Origin: Trametes villosa
Lineage: Eukaryota; Basidiomycota; Agaricomycetes; Polyporales; Polyporaceae
Direction of reading: 5' to 3'
Length of the DNA: 64,000 nt
Assembly: GCA_002964805.2 (NCBI GenBank)
Contig: PUDQ02000003.1
Location: 372,001-436,000, forward strand
In this document: piece by piece, positions 20,321-32,530 of the stretch
Numbering within the stretch: the stretch's first letter is position 1
Layout of the letters: each line of letters starts with the position of its first letter
Notes under the pieces: generated by a model
What the model was told of the DNA's origin: nothing
Database searches by the model: none
Seen by the model: only the letters and a program-made list of their open reading frames with translations
Made by a program: the position numbers and the translations under genes

Positions 20321-23300
20321 ATGCGCCTCGCGGTACTCAAGGAGCCATTCAAGTTCGCGCCTACCCAGCTTACTGTGCTCACGGTCCTGGTCTACGCTTT
20401 TGTTTTTGCGAGCGTCTTAATCTACGATGAACTGCCGAACATCCCGAAGGATACCCGAGGATACGACCTTGACCAGGCGTACGACGCGTTAAGCAAGGTG
20501 AGCACACACAGACTAGTAGTTACGTGTATTGGCTTCGGTGACAGAGTGAATGTGTCTGGGACGTGTTCACAACATGATATACGCATGTTACCAACATATC
20601 AATCCGGAAGGAGCTGATCTGGCGCGTGCATTGGTGGGGAAACTCTGGATGCTTGAGGGTGCCCAGCCTTTACTGCTAGCGGGAAGTATTGGCACCGCTG
20701 CTCCGCGAGCACGAAAAGCATCAACCCCCTTCATGGCGCTGTCGCATGTAGGGCAGTACTACTGCAAGCACATCTACACGTCTCACGTCCCGCTTGGGAT
20801 GCCGAGGTATTCATGCATACCTTAGTCTCCGTGAACCACTACAACCCATCGAGCTAGCATGCTCACCTCTTTGTGCAGATTACCGCCGGTCCACATCCCT
20901 ACATCTCACACGCAAACGACGCCGTGCGCGAATATATCCTCTCGCGGCTCGAGCCCCTCGCCGCGCGCCATGACTACATCCACCTCTCTGACGACCAAGT
21001 CTCCAACGTAACGTACGTGCGGGGAGGAGCCTACGCTGTCTACTTTGAAGGCAACAACGTTCTGCTCAAGATCGACGGGACGCAGCCATCCTCGGATGGT
21101 GTCCTGTTCTCATGTCACTTCGACTCCGTCTCGAGTGCTCCTGGTGCAACGGACGATGGGATGGCTGTCGCAACTCTGCTCCAGTTTGCGGAGTACCTGG
21201 CCGATGAGAAGCGGCGGCCCCGCAGGACGGCCATATTCTTCTTCAACAACGGAGAAGAGGACGGTTTGAACGGCGCACACGCCTACTTTGAACACCCCTG
21301 GTCAAACCTCACCTCGACTTTCATCAATCTGGAGGGTGCCGCGGCTGGCGGGTGAGTGTATGCGCTCCTCTCGGTCTCTCCCCCACTAACATCTCTCAAC
21401 TATCAGCCGTCCTCTGGTCTTCCGCTCAACAGCATACGGCCCCGCCAACGCCCTCCGCGCTGGGAACGTGAAGCACCCCCACGCGAGCGTCCTTACTTCC
21501 GAGGCCTTCTCCGCGGGCATGATCCGCAGCGCGACCGACTACGAGATCTACGCCAAAGGTGTCGATGGAGAAGCCGCGGGCCTCCAGGGCTTCGACTTCT
21601 CGTTCTATAAGAATCGTGCGTACTACCACACCCCGAGGGACTCTATCCCTGGGATGGGGCATGGCCAGGCGAGGAAGGCGCTGTGGGCTATGATGGATAC
21701 CGTTAGGGCGGCGGGGTCGAGTCTGTTGAATGACGACGAGCCTGGGACTGACGCGAGCCCCACTGTGTACTTTGATGGTACGTCCTGCACGCGCTTTGTG
21801 GCTGGCTGGAGGCTGATTGTATGCGTCAGTTCTCGGGAGGGGGATTGTCGTCCTCACTCAACATGCAGTGTTTGCGATAAACGTCACCCTGCTCATTTTG
21901 GGGCCGCTGAGCACCATCGCTCTCATCGTCTGGGTGGTGTTGGCTTCCAAGAAGCGCTCAGGTATGGACGTCGTATTGCACGTCGAGCCTACCAACTGAT
22001 CTTTCCGACAGAGCTCGAGTCCGTGCCGGCCTCGCACAACGAACCGAAATCGAGAATTCTTGTTAGAGCGCTGCTCGGATGGGAGAGGTTCTGGGTGGCA
22101 CTTGGATTCGCGGCGCTAGTCCACGTCGGCTTCATCGCTGCGTTCCTCAAGACCAACCCGAACGTAAGGTCTACCCACTTCAACTCCCACTGTAACTGAA
22201 CACCCCCGCAGATCGTCCACTCGCACGCCTACGCAGTCCTCACCGCCTTCCTCGGCCTCTCCTTCCTCGCCCTCGTGCTCCCGCTCCAAGCCCTGCACTT
22301 CATCCTCCCCCCAACCTTCGCCTCCCAGAAGCTCACCACCACGCTCTCCCTCTACTTCTTCACCTGGCTCCTCCTCGTCGCCTCCACCGCCCTGCTCTCC
22401 GCGCGGCAATACGGCTCCCTCTACTGGGCGACCGTGTTCAACGTCAGCGCGTGGGCGGCCGCGGTTCTTGAGCTCGTGCGCGCTGGGAGGAGGCGCGACC
22501 CGGGGAATGAGAGGGGTACGTACAGCTTTCTGTTCAGTTCGCATGAGGAGCAGGAGGTGCGCGCGGAGGGCGCGGTCGCGGGGCGGAGGCAGGTCCGCGG
22601 CGTGCTGTATGAGGCTCCGCCGCACCCGCATGATGGGGATGGCACTGAAGTGGCCGAGCCTGAAGGCGAGGTTGTGGAGACGGACCCGACGGAAATCACG
22701 CCTCTCATCCACCAGCACCGAAGGCATACCGAGGGCGGCGGCGAGTACCTTACGGTGGACGCGCCTGATGACGTGAAGATCGTCGGGAAGCCTGCGGACG
22801 AGCATGGGTGGTGGATTGCGCAGGTGCTGCTGCTCGTCCCGCCTGTGGCTGTGTTGCTCTTCCAGCTCGAGGTGTTGTTGCTCAATGCGACTATGCATAC
22901 GCTGCCTGATGGCAGTCCCCCGTTCACTGGTAAGCTTCTTTCAGTCGCATGGCTTCAATCGATCTGACTATATGCAACGATGCAGTGTATCTCATACTCG
23001 CGCTCTTTTCGACGCTGATCTTCGTGCCCATCACGCCCTTCGCGCACAAGCTCCCCCAATCTCTCAACATCATCGTCGCAGGCTTCCTCATCCTCCTCCT
23101 CGCCGTGACCTGGACCGTCTTCCCCTTCACGCAGCAGTGGCCCTTCCGCGTCTACTTCCAGCAGTCCGTCGAGCTCGCGCCTGCAGCCTCCGGGTTCGTA
23201 CTGAACGGCCTCCAATCCGCTGCCGCCCCTCCCACGTTGGAAGTCGTGCGCGCGGAGACGACGGTGACTGGCCTCGGGAAGTACATCCGCCGCTACATCG

Positions 23301-23953
23301 TGCCCGACATCCCCTCCTCCCGACACGACATCGTGCTGTGCGACCCGAAGGGCCTCCGGCCGGACCTCACGACGTGCCGCTGGGGCACCAACCTCATCCC
23401 CTCCCCCGGCGGGAACCTCTCGGCCCCCGTCTCTGAATTCCCTGAGGGAGCAGGGGGCTGGCTGGACTTGCAGACGACGCGCCTCAATGCTACGCGGGCG
23501 CTGATCCTGCTGCGCGGCGCCAACACGCGCGGGTGCCGGCTCTACTTCGACCGGCCCGTCACCTTCCTCTACGTGCACCAGCCCTCCGCCATCCCGCCCG
23601 GCTCCCCTCCCGCCCCTCCCTCACCCTCCCCCCTGCCGCATGAACGGATGCGCATGCAGGGCGGGTACGAGATGCCCGCGGCCGGCGTGCAGGAGGTGCG
23701 TCTCTGGAGCAGGGAGTGGGAGCGCACGTTCGTCGTCGAGGTCGGCTGGGACGCGTCGGAGGGTGAGAAGGGTGGGGAGGAGTTGACGGGGCGCGCGGCG
23801 TGCGAGTACGCGGAGTACGCGAGCGCGCTGGGTGGCCCGGGGGGCGGGCTGATCCCGGCGTATGAGGAGGTGAAGCAGTTCTTGCCGCTGTGGGCGCTGC
23901 CGACGAAGCTTGCGGACGGGCTCGCGGAGGTGTGGACGCGGTTCGCGGTGTAG
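20321..23953 (+). CDS. PFF1: Vacuolar membrane M28 metalloprotease
   Basis: A long multi-exon gene. The first exon (20321-20497) encodes an N-terminal membrane segment (LTVLTVLVYAFVFASVLIY). A 381-nt intron (20498-20878) follows, then a lumenal M28 peptidase domain starting at ITAGPHPYISHAND. Zinc-site motifs are visible: SCHFDS (His), ATDDG (bridging Asp), NNGEEDG (catalytic Glu and ligand Glu), and YHTPRD (final His). The rest has several hydrophobic segments (NVTLLILGPLSTIALIVWVV, FWVALGFAALVHVGFIAA, and more around 22210-22460, 22800-22900 and 22990-23130), then a lumenal C-terminal domain ending at 23953. This is the layout of yeast Pff1, a vacuolar protease with multiple membrane spans. 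Further short introns lie at 21352-21406, after 21777, and near 22000, 22170 and 22930. Precise substrates are unknown. Confidence 0.93.
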
Positions 23954-24154
23954 GTGGGTACCCGGTAGGGGGCACTGGCGTTGAGATTCTTAACTCTGAA
24001 GTACTGTAAGTTCGACTGTGTAAATGCAAGATATATTCTATGCTGCTTTGACATCCAGGGATATATCGATCATACAACGAACAGATGGCAATCGACATTG
24101 GCAGGCAACCAGAGAGCGACTTGGATCGCAAGAGCGGGGCAAGCAATTCACAGC

Positions 24155-25932
24155 TTATGACAGATCCATAGGAATGTCCAAATCCTTCAACATTGCGAAC
24201 CCCGCCACCTGTTTCTCGACCTTCCGCCAGAACTCCTCCGTAGCCAACCCATTACCCGGCTTCCCTTCCGTCTCGGCCCCCTGCATATCCTCGCCTGCAG
24301 AATCCCGCGTCTTCGCGTTGATACGCTCCAGCATCGGGAACAGCGCCGCAAGGTTCCTCGAAAGTGCAACGACACCTGCCTCATCCTCCACCCCCGGGAC
24401 ACACGACTCGCCCAGATCAATCACCCCCACCCGCTCATTCGGGCACGGCACGCTCGCCGCATGCAGCACCTCCCCGCGCGACGCGTCGATAGCAATGCAC
24501 AGCGTCTCCAGCATCGGGCACACCTGCACGATTTGCGCGAGGCCGGCGAAGGTGAGCAGGGGGCGCTCACCCCAGCCGTGCGTGCCGCCGAGGGAGAGCG
24601 CCTCGAGTGCGGGCCAGGCGGTGAGGAGCGCGGGGAGGGAGGTGTCGTGGAGGGCGTAGGACGCGGGGAGGTCCAACGTGAGCGCGCGGAGAGCGGGGAA
24701 GAGGGTGAGTGGGGCGAGGAGTTCGCTGGTGATGAGGCAATCGGCGTTCGTGGAGGCAGACTCTGAGCGGGTGGCGGAGCTGGAGAGCGAGAGCGTGCGG
24801 AGCGTGGAAGGATCGCAGCCGGCGGAGAGGGCAAACAGGAAGTCGTGCAGCATGGAGGTCGAAGGGGCCACCGAAGATATCACGGCTAACCGCTCGAGTT
24901 TGCAGGGGGCGAGAGCTCCGAGGAACGCAGTGCAGCGATCCAACGACGGGACCTCGAGCGTCAAGTCCACCAGCGAGGGGAACGGCTGGAGGCCATTCGC
25001 ACCAACAAGCCACGGGAACTGCGTCCCCTCCAGATACAGCCGCGTCCTCCGCAACTCAGGCAGCGCCGCCAGCCGCGCGAGGTCCTCCTCCTTCCACTCC
25101 CGCACGTTTGCCACAAACGCGCGCAACTTCTCCGCCGCGGCCATCTTCAAGAAGTCGCTCAGCGCGCCCGCGTACCCCTCGAACTGCGGCCACACGAGCT
25201 CGACCTCGCGGAACGCAGGGCACTGCTCCGCCGCCGCCTTCAACGTGTACTTCACGAACGTCGCGTCGCCGTAGCCCGGGTTCTCCGCGTCCTCCGGGGG
25301 CGGGTCCGGGAACTCGAGCGCGAGCGCGGCGAGCGGCGCGTTGAGGAACATGTAGACGTGCGCGCGGAGGCCGAGCGCGGCCTCGTGTGCCGTCCAGCGC
25401 ACGCGCCGCACTTGCGGGACGAGCTCGTATGGGGCGCGCACGATGCAGAGGTTCGTGACGAATTCGATGGGGACGCCTTCCGCTCGCCAGTGTGGCGCGA
25501 GCTCGACCATCCCGAAGGGCGCGCGGGGGTCGTACCCGAGCTCTCTGATTTTTGCGGCGTAGTAGTTGAAGCGCGGCCAATCCTTCGGGATGAAAAGGCG
25601 CGTCGATTTCTGTGGTGGCGTCAGTCGAGATGCAGGTAAGCCATGCTCTCAAAGTGGTGGCGTACAATTAAACGTTGCTTCTTTCCCTCAGGACCTTCTT
25701 TCTCGCCGTTGTACACCTCCCAGGCATCCTTGGGGAGCGTTTTGGCGAGGTTGAAGAGGGTGAGCTGCCTGCGCCACAACTGGTCGAGGGCGGGCTCGAG
25801 GAAGGCGCGGCAAGTGAGCGCGAGCGCATGCACCGTCCGGAGGTCCAGAGGCACTCCTGGGCGGTTTGCGCCCCAGTACGCGTATGAGGCTATGGATGAG
25901 ATTATCTCTGCGTTGGGCGCGACGGACGACAT
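24155..25932 (-). CDS. F-box/LRR-like protein
   Basis: Two exons joined by an intron at about 25621-25670 (donor GTACGC, acceptor CACAG). The start at 25932 reads MSSVAPNAEIISSIASYAYW, followed by LRTVHALALTCRAFLEPAL, which resembles a degenerate F-box helix pair. The remaining about 450 residues are Leu-rich with irregular repeats (LVDLTLEVPSLDRC, LRTLSLSSSATRS, LRALTLDLPASYAL, LEALSLGGTHGWGE), consistent with a leucine-rich repeat solenoid. Such proteins are a large lineage-specific group in polypores and are thought to recruit substrates to SCF ubiquitin ligases. The F-box is weak here, so the SCF link is an inference. Confidence 0.75.
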
Positions 25933-27146
25933 CGTTTAGGCAGGAGAGATGTCCTGCCGCTTGTTCTGCGAGCCTCCTCCAAGGCGGGCGTCACTGGTCA
26001 TGCTTCCAGAAACAACAAGGCCGAGGTCGCGCGGGTGGGAAACAAGTCCTGCGAAGTCTCGCTGCGTAGATGTTGTCATGTTCGCGGAGTCATCGGCTGT
26101 ATGAGTGCAACGCATCCAGTAAATCCCCTGGCTAATACAATTACTTATCGTGTCCTTTCTGGCGCAGTCACCACTCACCTGCAATCATTCGTAGCACTTC
26201 CTAGAGTATGCGGAGTACGCTATGAATTTAGTGCTTGCAGCTTGACCATCGCAGATGCAGTCCGCTAGACTAATGCATAGGTTTCGAGATCGAGACCCAC
26301 CGCGGAAGGACTACGTAGTACTTGCAACGGCAGAATAAACGGGACTGGTATTCTTGACGGCCAAGTGCCCATCCTATGGTACATTGACGAACATCCGGAT
26401 TCGATCTGAAGCCCTGTGTATGCGCAAGACCTCAAGCAAGCGTGTCTAGTGAATCTAGAGACGACAGGAGGAAGGTTGGCATCGAGCTCAAGCCATCGTA
26501 CTACGCACGAGTACGGCAGGGTTAGGGTTAGGACGATGTACGGAACGCAAAAAAGGCCCGCCCAGCCCGAGGGCCGGAACGGGACAGGGAAATATTGAGA
26601 CGGTGCATGAGCCGAAGCCCATACAAACCGCAAGGGCCCCCTGCGGACAGGGTCGCCGTGCTATGAGAGGCCCCTACGGCCCAAGAACCCTGGTACGGGA
26701 AGGGGCTCGTGCCATCAAGGTAAGTATGAGTTGCAACGGTGTCGAGGAGAGGCTTTTATACCGCGGTGATGGCGCGCACGGACCATGCGCGGTGGACGGG
26801 TGTCGGGTGTCGGCAAGGGGAGAGTTCGAGCCTGGCGCCATCAGGCGACCCCGGTTCGGGCAGGTGTAGTGGTTCGAAGTACTGCCAGCCGAGGCTCGCC
26901 GGCGCCGTCGGTTTGGGTTACTCTCTGCTCCTAGCCCTGTTAAGCACTATCTTCATGCCTACACATGATTGCTTGTGTGCCTTGTAGTATGTACAATCAA
27001 AGAGAGGGAGTCCGGATGACCGATACAGGACGGTGTTCATCGCACTTCTAGACTACACATTCAATATGCCACGGCCGGTCAAGAAAGGTACAAAAGGCTT
27101 TTCGAAGCATACTTCACTATGCTGCACAACGGGGCCAGTTAGACCT
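25933..27146. other. Gene-free stretch with telomere-like repeats
   Basis: 1.2 kb without a supported gene. It contains a short AGGGTTAGGGTTAGG run at 26518-26532. Two candidate tRNA B-boxes were examined and rejected. Confidence 0.45.
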
Positions 27147-28542
27147 TCAAACACACGACACAGTCTTGCTACTCACGAGAATAGTATGGCTCGTGCTTGA
27201 CCTGTAGTTTCCCCGAGTCCAAGAGCGTAGCCGGGAGCATACTGGGGTGACGTTCGCGACCTCGACCTCTGCAAACCACCGCGTGAACCGCTTGAACGTC
27301 AAGGTGATTGTTTCAATCTTCGGGAATCTGCCCACGGCCCGTTCTATCTGCGGAGCGAGGTACCGCAGAGTATCGATCAACGTCTCCGGCCCTCCCATGA
27401 ACGGCAAGTTGAACGTGAGCTCGCGAAGGGTTCGCGGGGTTGCACGGAGGATGGCACCGAATGCGTCGCAGGCCCCTATGTCCTGTTTGTCGTAACGGTG
27501 TGGTACAGCGGGTCTATCGGGAGGAAAGATGTAGCCGTGGTGGTGCCAGGTGAGACTCAGGGATTCGATGCGAGTACACGAGGCAATATTGAACACCTCC
27601 CAGAAGCTCGCTGTTAAATCGGTGTGAGCATCGACATTGCGCGTGTAGGAGTAGTGAGCATTTACCGATGTCGTGCTCCCGCCCATTGATAACGGCGGCG
27701 GTCGTGCCAGTGACATCCAAGGCGACGTTGCGTACGCCCTCCCCATGAAGGCGGAGCACCATCCCCGCAAACTGCAGGGAAGCGAAGTCCATCGGGAAAA
27801 AACGCAATGTTTCCAACTGTTCTAGGCTGAATCCCCCGCACTGGAGATTGCACGTCGCAAAGCAGTTAGGACGGGAGCCGAGGAATTCGATACTTCGCGC
27901 AACTGGCCGTGTGGCGGTGGGGAGCACGAGGACGTCGGTCGGCGCAACATCCAGCGTATCGTCGACTGTTTGCCCTCCGGAGAAGCGGAGCTCATCGAGA
28001 TCGAAGAAGCTGGTGATATCGAAGGCCATGGACTGTGGGAGGGCGAAGGGCGTGAAGACGATGCCCCCAAGCGTCAGCCCACAAAGTTTTGCGGGCGCTG
28101 CTGGGAGAGGAGTTTTGCTAGGCCAGCCGAGCAAAGTGATGGATCCCAGCATCAGATGAGCTCTGGGGGACAAAACAGCCGCGATCTCCATGAGCAGCAC
28201 GGGGGACACCGGGTGGTCGTCAACGGGCAAGGTGGCATGGGCGTCGTGGGCAGCCGCCACCAACTTGTAGTGGCTCGTAGTGGGGGTCAGGCAGAGCCAT
28301 CGTATGGCTCTGGCGAGATGTGGGGAAGAGTGGAGGAAGGCCAGAAACCGGTCGAGAGGTCTGTCGACTTCCAGCCATACGTCTTCGAAAAGCCGTGCTT
28401 GGGCTAGCGGCCGCCAGGACTGGCATACAAGGGTACAAGACGCAAGAGTTTCCTTGTCTGAACTCCGACTGGGTGCGGCCTCGGCCCTGGCCTGGGTGCT
28501 CTTGATGATGATGTCCGTAATTTCGGGTGGTATGGGGATCAT
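27147..28542 (-). CDS. F-box domain protein
   Basis: Two exons (27666-28542 and 27147-27610) joined by a 55-nt intron encode 446 residues. The N-terminus reads IPPEITDIIIKST, then SCTLVCQSWRPLAQARLF, which is a typical agaricomycete F-box (Leu-Pro-x-Glu-like start, Cys-x-Leu-Val-Cys-x-x-Trp end). The rest is Leu-rich with scattered repeats (LDELRFSGGQ, LETLRFFPMDF, IESLSLTWHH, LRELTFNLPF, IETITLTFKRF), probably a substrate-binding solenoid. The expected role is as an SCF ubiquitin-ligase adaptor. The target is unknown. The gene ends at 27147, close to the edge of a region with no other coding signal. Confidence 0.82.
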
Positions 28543-28841
28543 AGTGGGACGTGGCAGGTTGATGTAAGGAGCGCTACCCTCATATACGCAATCAACTTCG
28601 AGTCGAGCGCCCTAGAGTCTAAACGCAGCAATCGTGGTGTCAATTAGGATGAAAGCACGCGGCCCAAGTAAAGAGCCACAAACAGTGAACCCCAGCAATC
28701 AGAGTCGTTTACAAGGCCAAGTTTCCGGTCGGCGAAGGGACGGTACACGATGCGGTCAACGTTCAAGAGCTTCAGAGCCATAGGAAACGAACTTATACCG
28801 CATTATTGGAGTTTCGCGTCAGATGGTACTCATCTTACGAA
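28543..28841. other. Intergenic, TOS1-like 1 to F-box gene
   Basis: 299 bp; promoter of the F-box gene and 3' flank of the TOS1-like gene. Nothing specific seen. Confidence 0.4.
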
Positions 28842-30274
28842 CTACTCGGAGAACCCATGGCGGCGCCGGTGCCCACCCACCACCCCGCGCGACTTTCGCA
28901 TCTCGCTCCGTCGGCGCGCCCCCTTCGCAAACGACACCTCCATCGCCGGCGCCTTCAGGTATCCGTCAATCACGTCCCTCTTCACCGCCTTCTCCTTGTA
29001 GTCCCAGCTCATGAGCCGCTGGATCGCGATGCTGTCCGTCTGCACGTCGAACACGACGCCATACGTGACCTTGTCCGTCGTCGGCCGCGCGAAGAACGCC
29101 GCACCCCCCGTGCCCGTCGCGCCCTTGACCGAGTACACCTCGGAGATGCCCTGGTTCGGGTCCGCGCCGACGAGCGTCTCGAGGATGTCGAGCTCGCCGC
29201 ACCCGCCCGGGCTGCCCACCCCGCGGCAGTTGCAGCCGTACTCGGCGGAGCGCACGACCTGCGCGTTCAGCGCCCAGATCGCGGGCACCTTCGAGGCGTC
29301 GGCTGACGGCGGCATGTTGAAGGTCACGACGAGCATCTTGGAGCCGCCCCAGCCGTGGTTCGCGGTGCCCCGCGCGAAGCCCTCGCACGGGCTGTCCTTG
29401 CACGTCTGTGCCGTCATGATGTTCTGCGGGGCGTGTTAGCGAAGGTACAGGGGGAAGGCTGCGCAGATGCTGGTGCTTACAATCTCGTGATTCTCATCAA
29501 GGAAGCCCTTCGCGACCTCCGCGTTCGCAGCGGTCGTCGCGTCCGTCCACGCGCCGTTCGCGAACGACTGGCTATTCCCGCCGCAGACTATCGTAACCGC
29601 CATGTCAGCGCATTGCACGCGCAGAAACAGGATGGGTATGAGCCTCACTCGAGAACTCGCCGCTCTTGTCGCCGCCGAGGTTGTTCATGAACACCAGGTT
29701 CGTCGGGGCCTGTCCCGCCGCCCACGCGCTCACCTGCGTCCACGTCGCGTTCGTGCTGTCCGGCTGGTACACCGCGATGTTGTCCAGGTTCAGCGGCCCG
29801 CGGAAGTTGAACGTCATCTCCTCGTCGAACGGCGCGAGGTTCCCTGCAAACTCGCAATCAGTCAACACGCCCGCCATCATCAACACCATCCCGCAGTCTC
29901 GCAATCAAAGTCGAGTCGTCATGAAAGAACCACAGAATCAGCACCGCCCCCGCGGAAGCTTGATCTCGACTCGACAGCTCGCTGCTCGCGGAACTGAGGG
30001 ACTGGGGATTAAAATGACGCGCACCGCTGATCTGCTTCGGCTGCGTGATGCAGGACGGGTTGACCGTGCACGACGGGAACGTGCCGGGGACCATGTTCGT
30101 GACCTGGTTGTACGTCCCCGTCGCGCCGACGTTTGTGTACTTGAGCCCGGTGAGCGCGCCGCCGGACGTCGCGGCGGGGCTGACGAGGTTCTTCGTATCG
30201 AGCTGCGCATGAGTAAGGAGCGGCGCGGCGCACAGCGCGGCGAGCGCGACGAAGGCGGGCGAGAGGCGCATCAT
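28842..30274 (-). CDS. TOS1-family cell-wall protein 1
   Basis: Multi-exon secreted protein. The start at 30274 gives a signal peptide (MMRLSPAFVALAALCAAPLL, cleaved after HAQ). The N-terminal block (LKYTNVGATGTYNQVTNMVP) and the beta-rich core (NLAPFDEEMTFNFRGPLNLD) match the two fungal domains DUF2403 and DUF2401 of yeast Tos1 and YJL171C. The C-terminal block contains ANHGWGGSKMLVVTF, IWALNAQVV, YGCNCRGVGS and GCGELDILETLVG. The last of these resembles the ELDxxE core of GH16 enzymes. Members are cell-wall proteins linked to beta-1,3-glucan metabolism. Introns separate each block (about 29425-29480, 29590-29650, 29840-30010). A paralogue lies at 56974. Confidence 0.85.
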
Positions 30275-30636
30275 GATGGAGGGCGGGCAGCGTCTAGCTG
30301 TGCGAGAAACAAGCGTCGAGCTTGGAGCGAGAGAGGAAGACGAAGGACGGAAAACGAGAGGCCTGCCAGAGGACCGAAGAATGGGAGTGGGCGTGAGCGG
30401 ATGGGGTCAACCGAGGGGCACCGGGAGGCGGAGGATGGGCTTTTTGACTATCCGTCCGATGATACGCAGCGGTAATACATCATTGCTCCATACACAGCCG
30501 CCACCGGTCCGTAGCATGCTGAGACGGGTCGAGACACGACGCGACGAGACGCAGCCTGAGCGTCCGACTGAAGCAATTAAGGTGGGTGCTAAACGCTAGT
30601 GTACAGGTCCATGGACGCACCACCGGGAACACAACG
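30275..30636. promoter_or_regulatory. Upstream region of TOS1-like gene 1
   Basis: 362 bp with no coding signal, between the start of the TOS1-like gene and the end of the next minus-strand gene. Confidence 0.4.
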
Positions 30637-32236
30637 CTACGAACTTGAAGCCGGCACAGGAGCAGGGCTCAATGGCACTGCATCCTCGCCCTGCGTGTTG
30701 CTGTTTGGTGCCGCTGCAGTCGCCTCCTGTGTGTCCGCCTCTGCTTCGGCCTTCTCCCTCGCAGCGGCCTCTTCTTCCGCCTTGACGCGCTCAGCGTCGC
30801 GCGCCTCCCACTCCTTCAAACGTGCTTCATACCACTCCCAAACGGCCCGTCCGACCGTCTCCCCACCATACTCCTCGTCGTCCTCCAGCGCCGGCTCCTC
30901 CGCGTCTTTCGCCTTCTTACTCTGCTTACCCTTGCCCTTCTCCGGTACAGGCGCTGGGGGCCGCGGGACGTCAAGCTGCACAACTGCACACTCCCGGTAG
31001 AGCGCGCCCGGCTTGAGCACCTCCACGTTGCCCGTCCTTCTCGGTACCGTGGGCTTCCTCTCCTCCTCTTCCTCTCGAGAAGCAGCCGCAGCCGCGCGCT
31101 CTTCCTCCGCCTTCCGCTCCTCGTCCGCGGCGGCGTCGACCTTCGCCTGCGCGCGCTTCAGGGGAGTCGGCAAGAACAGGGTGTGCAGGAGCGTCTGGAG
31201 CGCGCCATTGGATGACTTCGTGATGAGTACGAGCGGGAGGAAGAGCACGAGGTAGGCGAGCGACCATCCGCGCTCGGTCGCCCCGAGGAACGGTGCGATC
31301 GTGTCACGGCGGCTGATACCAGGGCAGGCGGCGACAGAGAGGATATTAGAGGGATGGGGCTCCGTCGACGGCGGTGCCTTAGACCTGGTGTCGGCCGCGC
31401 GGTTGGGGAGAGAGTCGAGGATGCGTTGCAGGTGCCGCGTGAGGACGACGGTGCGGAGTGCGCGGAGACCTTCAGACATGATGAGCGGCTGCGATAGAGG
31501 GGGCGAAGAAGGCGTGGAGTTGAGGAAGGCGGGGAAGGCGGGGAGCGCCGCGGCGTAGAAGGGGTTGACGATGTGGATGATGCGGATGTCCCGCTCGACG
31601 GGTGCGACAAGTAGGGCGGGAAGGAGCAGCGTGGTGAGGAGAAACGACGCGAGGGACGCAGCCTCGCGCCGGGCCTGCTCTCGTTCCTCCTTCTCGCGCC
31701 GTGCTTTCCCGCCGAAGAACCATATCCTGCCTATGCTCGGATACTCGTGCGCAAAGATGAGCGCATCGAGGCGGGTCTCTTGCGCGGTGAGGAAAGAGGT
31801 GGAGAACTTGCGGATGGACGTGGGGGAGTCGAGGTCGCAGTATTCGGCGAAGATGTTCTCGTTGTTGGTGGTGGATCGGAGAAGAGGGAGGAGTAAGGAT
31901 GGAACGGGGTGTGATAGAGGGTACGGCGAGAGTGCAATGATGTGTGCACCCCGCCTTGCCAGAGCCGTGAGCGTCACCAGGCCTATGGGTGTGAAAGGTC
32001 CCTGTTACATAGTGTCAACGTCGCGGGCACACTCCTCCTGCATACAAGATGCAACAAACGCCAAAACTCACCGTAAGCAATATAATCCGGGCATGCAAGT
32101 CCCGCTCGCGCGTCGTCTGGCGACCCTGCGCATACGCGTAGATCACCACCAGCACCGTCGCGACAACCAGCGCATGTGGCCAGTACTGTGTAGGGAGCAC
32201 CGCAGTGACGGCGCTGTAGGCAAACTGGAGGACCAT
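30637..32236 (-). CDS. Membrane-anchored SDR-like protein
   Basis: Two exons (32072-32236 and 30637-32001) with a 70-nt intron encode 509 residues. An N-terminal hydrophobic segment (HALVVATVLVVIYAYA) precedes RIILLTGPFTPIGLVTL, a Rossmann TGxxxxxG nucleotide-binding motif split by the intron. Next come HIIALSPYPL, EYCDLDSPTSIRKF and LDALIFAHEYP, which match the order of short-chain dehydrogenases. The usual catalytic Tyr-x-x-x-Lys is not seen. The C-terminal 170 residues are highly charged (long Glu/Ala/Lys/Arg coiled-coil-like runs) and end in a low-complexity tail. It is likely an endomembrane or lipid-droplet protein. Activity and substrate are unknown. Confidence 0.75.
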
Positions 32237-32530
32237 GATGGGAGAGAGGAAGGAGTTGCGTGTGCGCGCTGCCGCCGCTGCTGCTGGCGGTGACGGAGTC
32301 CGGGATTCTCGGAGCGCCCATAAACAGGGCATTTGAGTGGCCGGCAACTTACTGCCCTTGCATGGATGCCGAGCTGCGAGAGACCGACATTTGGCATAGA
32401 TATGCCCCAAAACGCCCGGCAACATGGGTATATATGATGTCCGATTATACCATTGAATGCGCGATAACAGATGAATAGTGTACTACTGGATAACAAAGTC
32501 CAGCCCCGGAGTCAGCCCTGGCGACCCACT

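Noticed and set aside
26820..26890. Possible tRNA B-boxes (GTTCGAGCC near 26825, GGTTCGAA near 26873)
   Set aside because: The flanking bases do not form a T-arm stem, and no acceptor or anticodon arm could be found.
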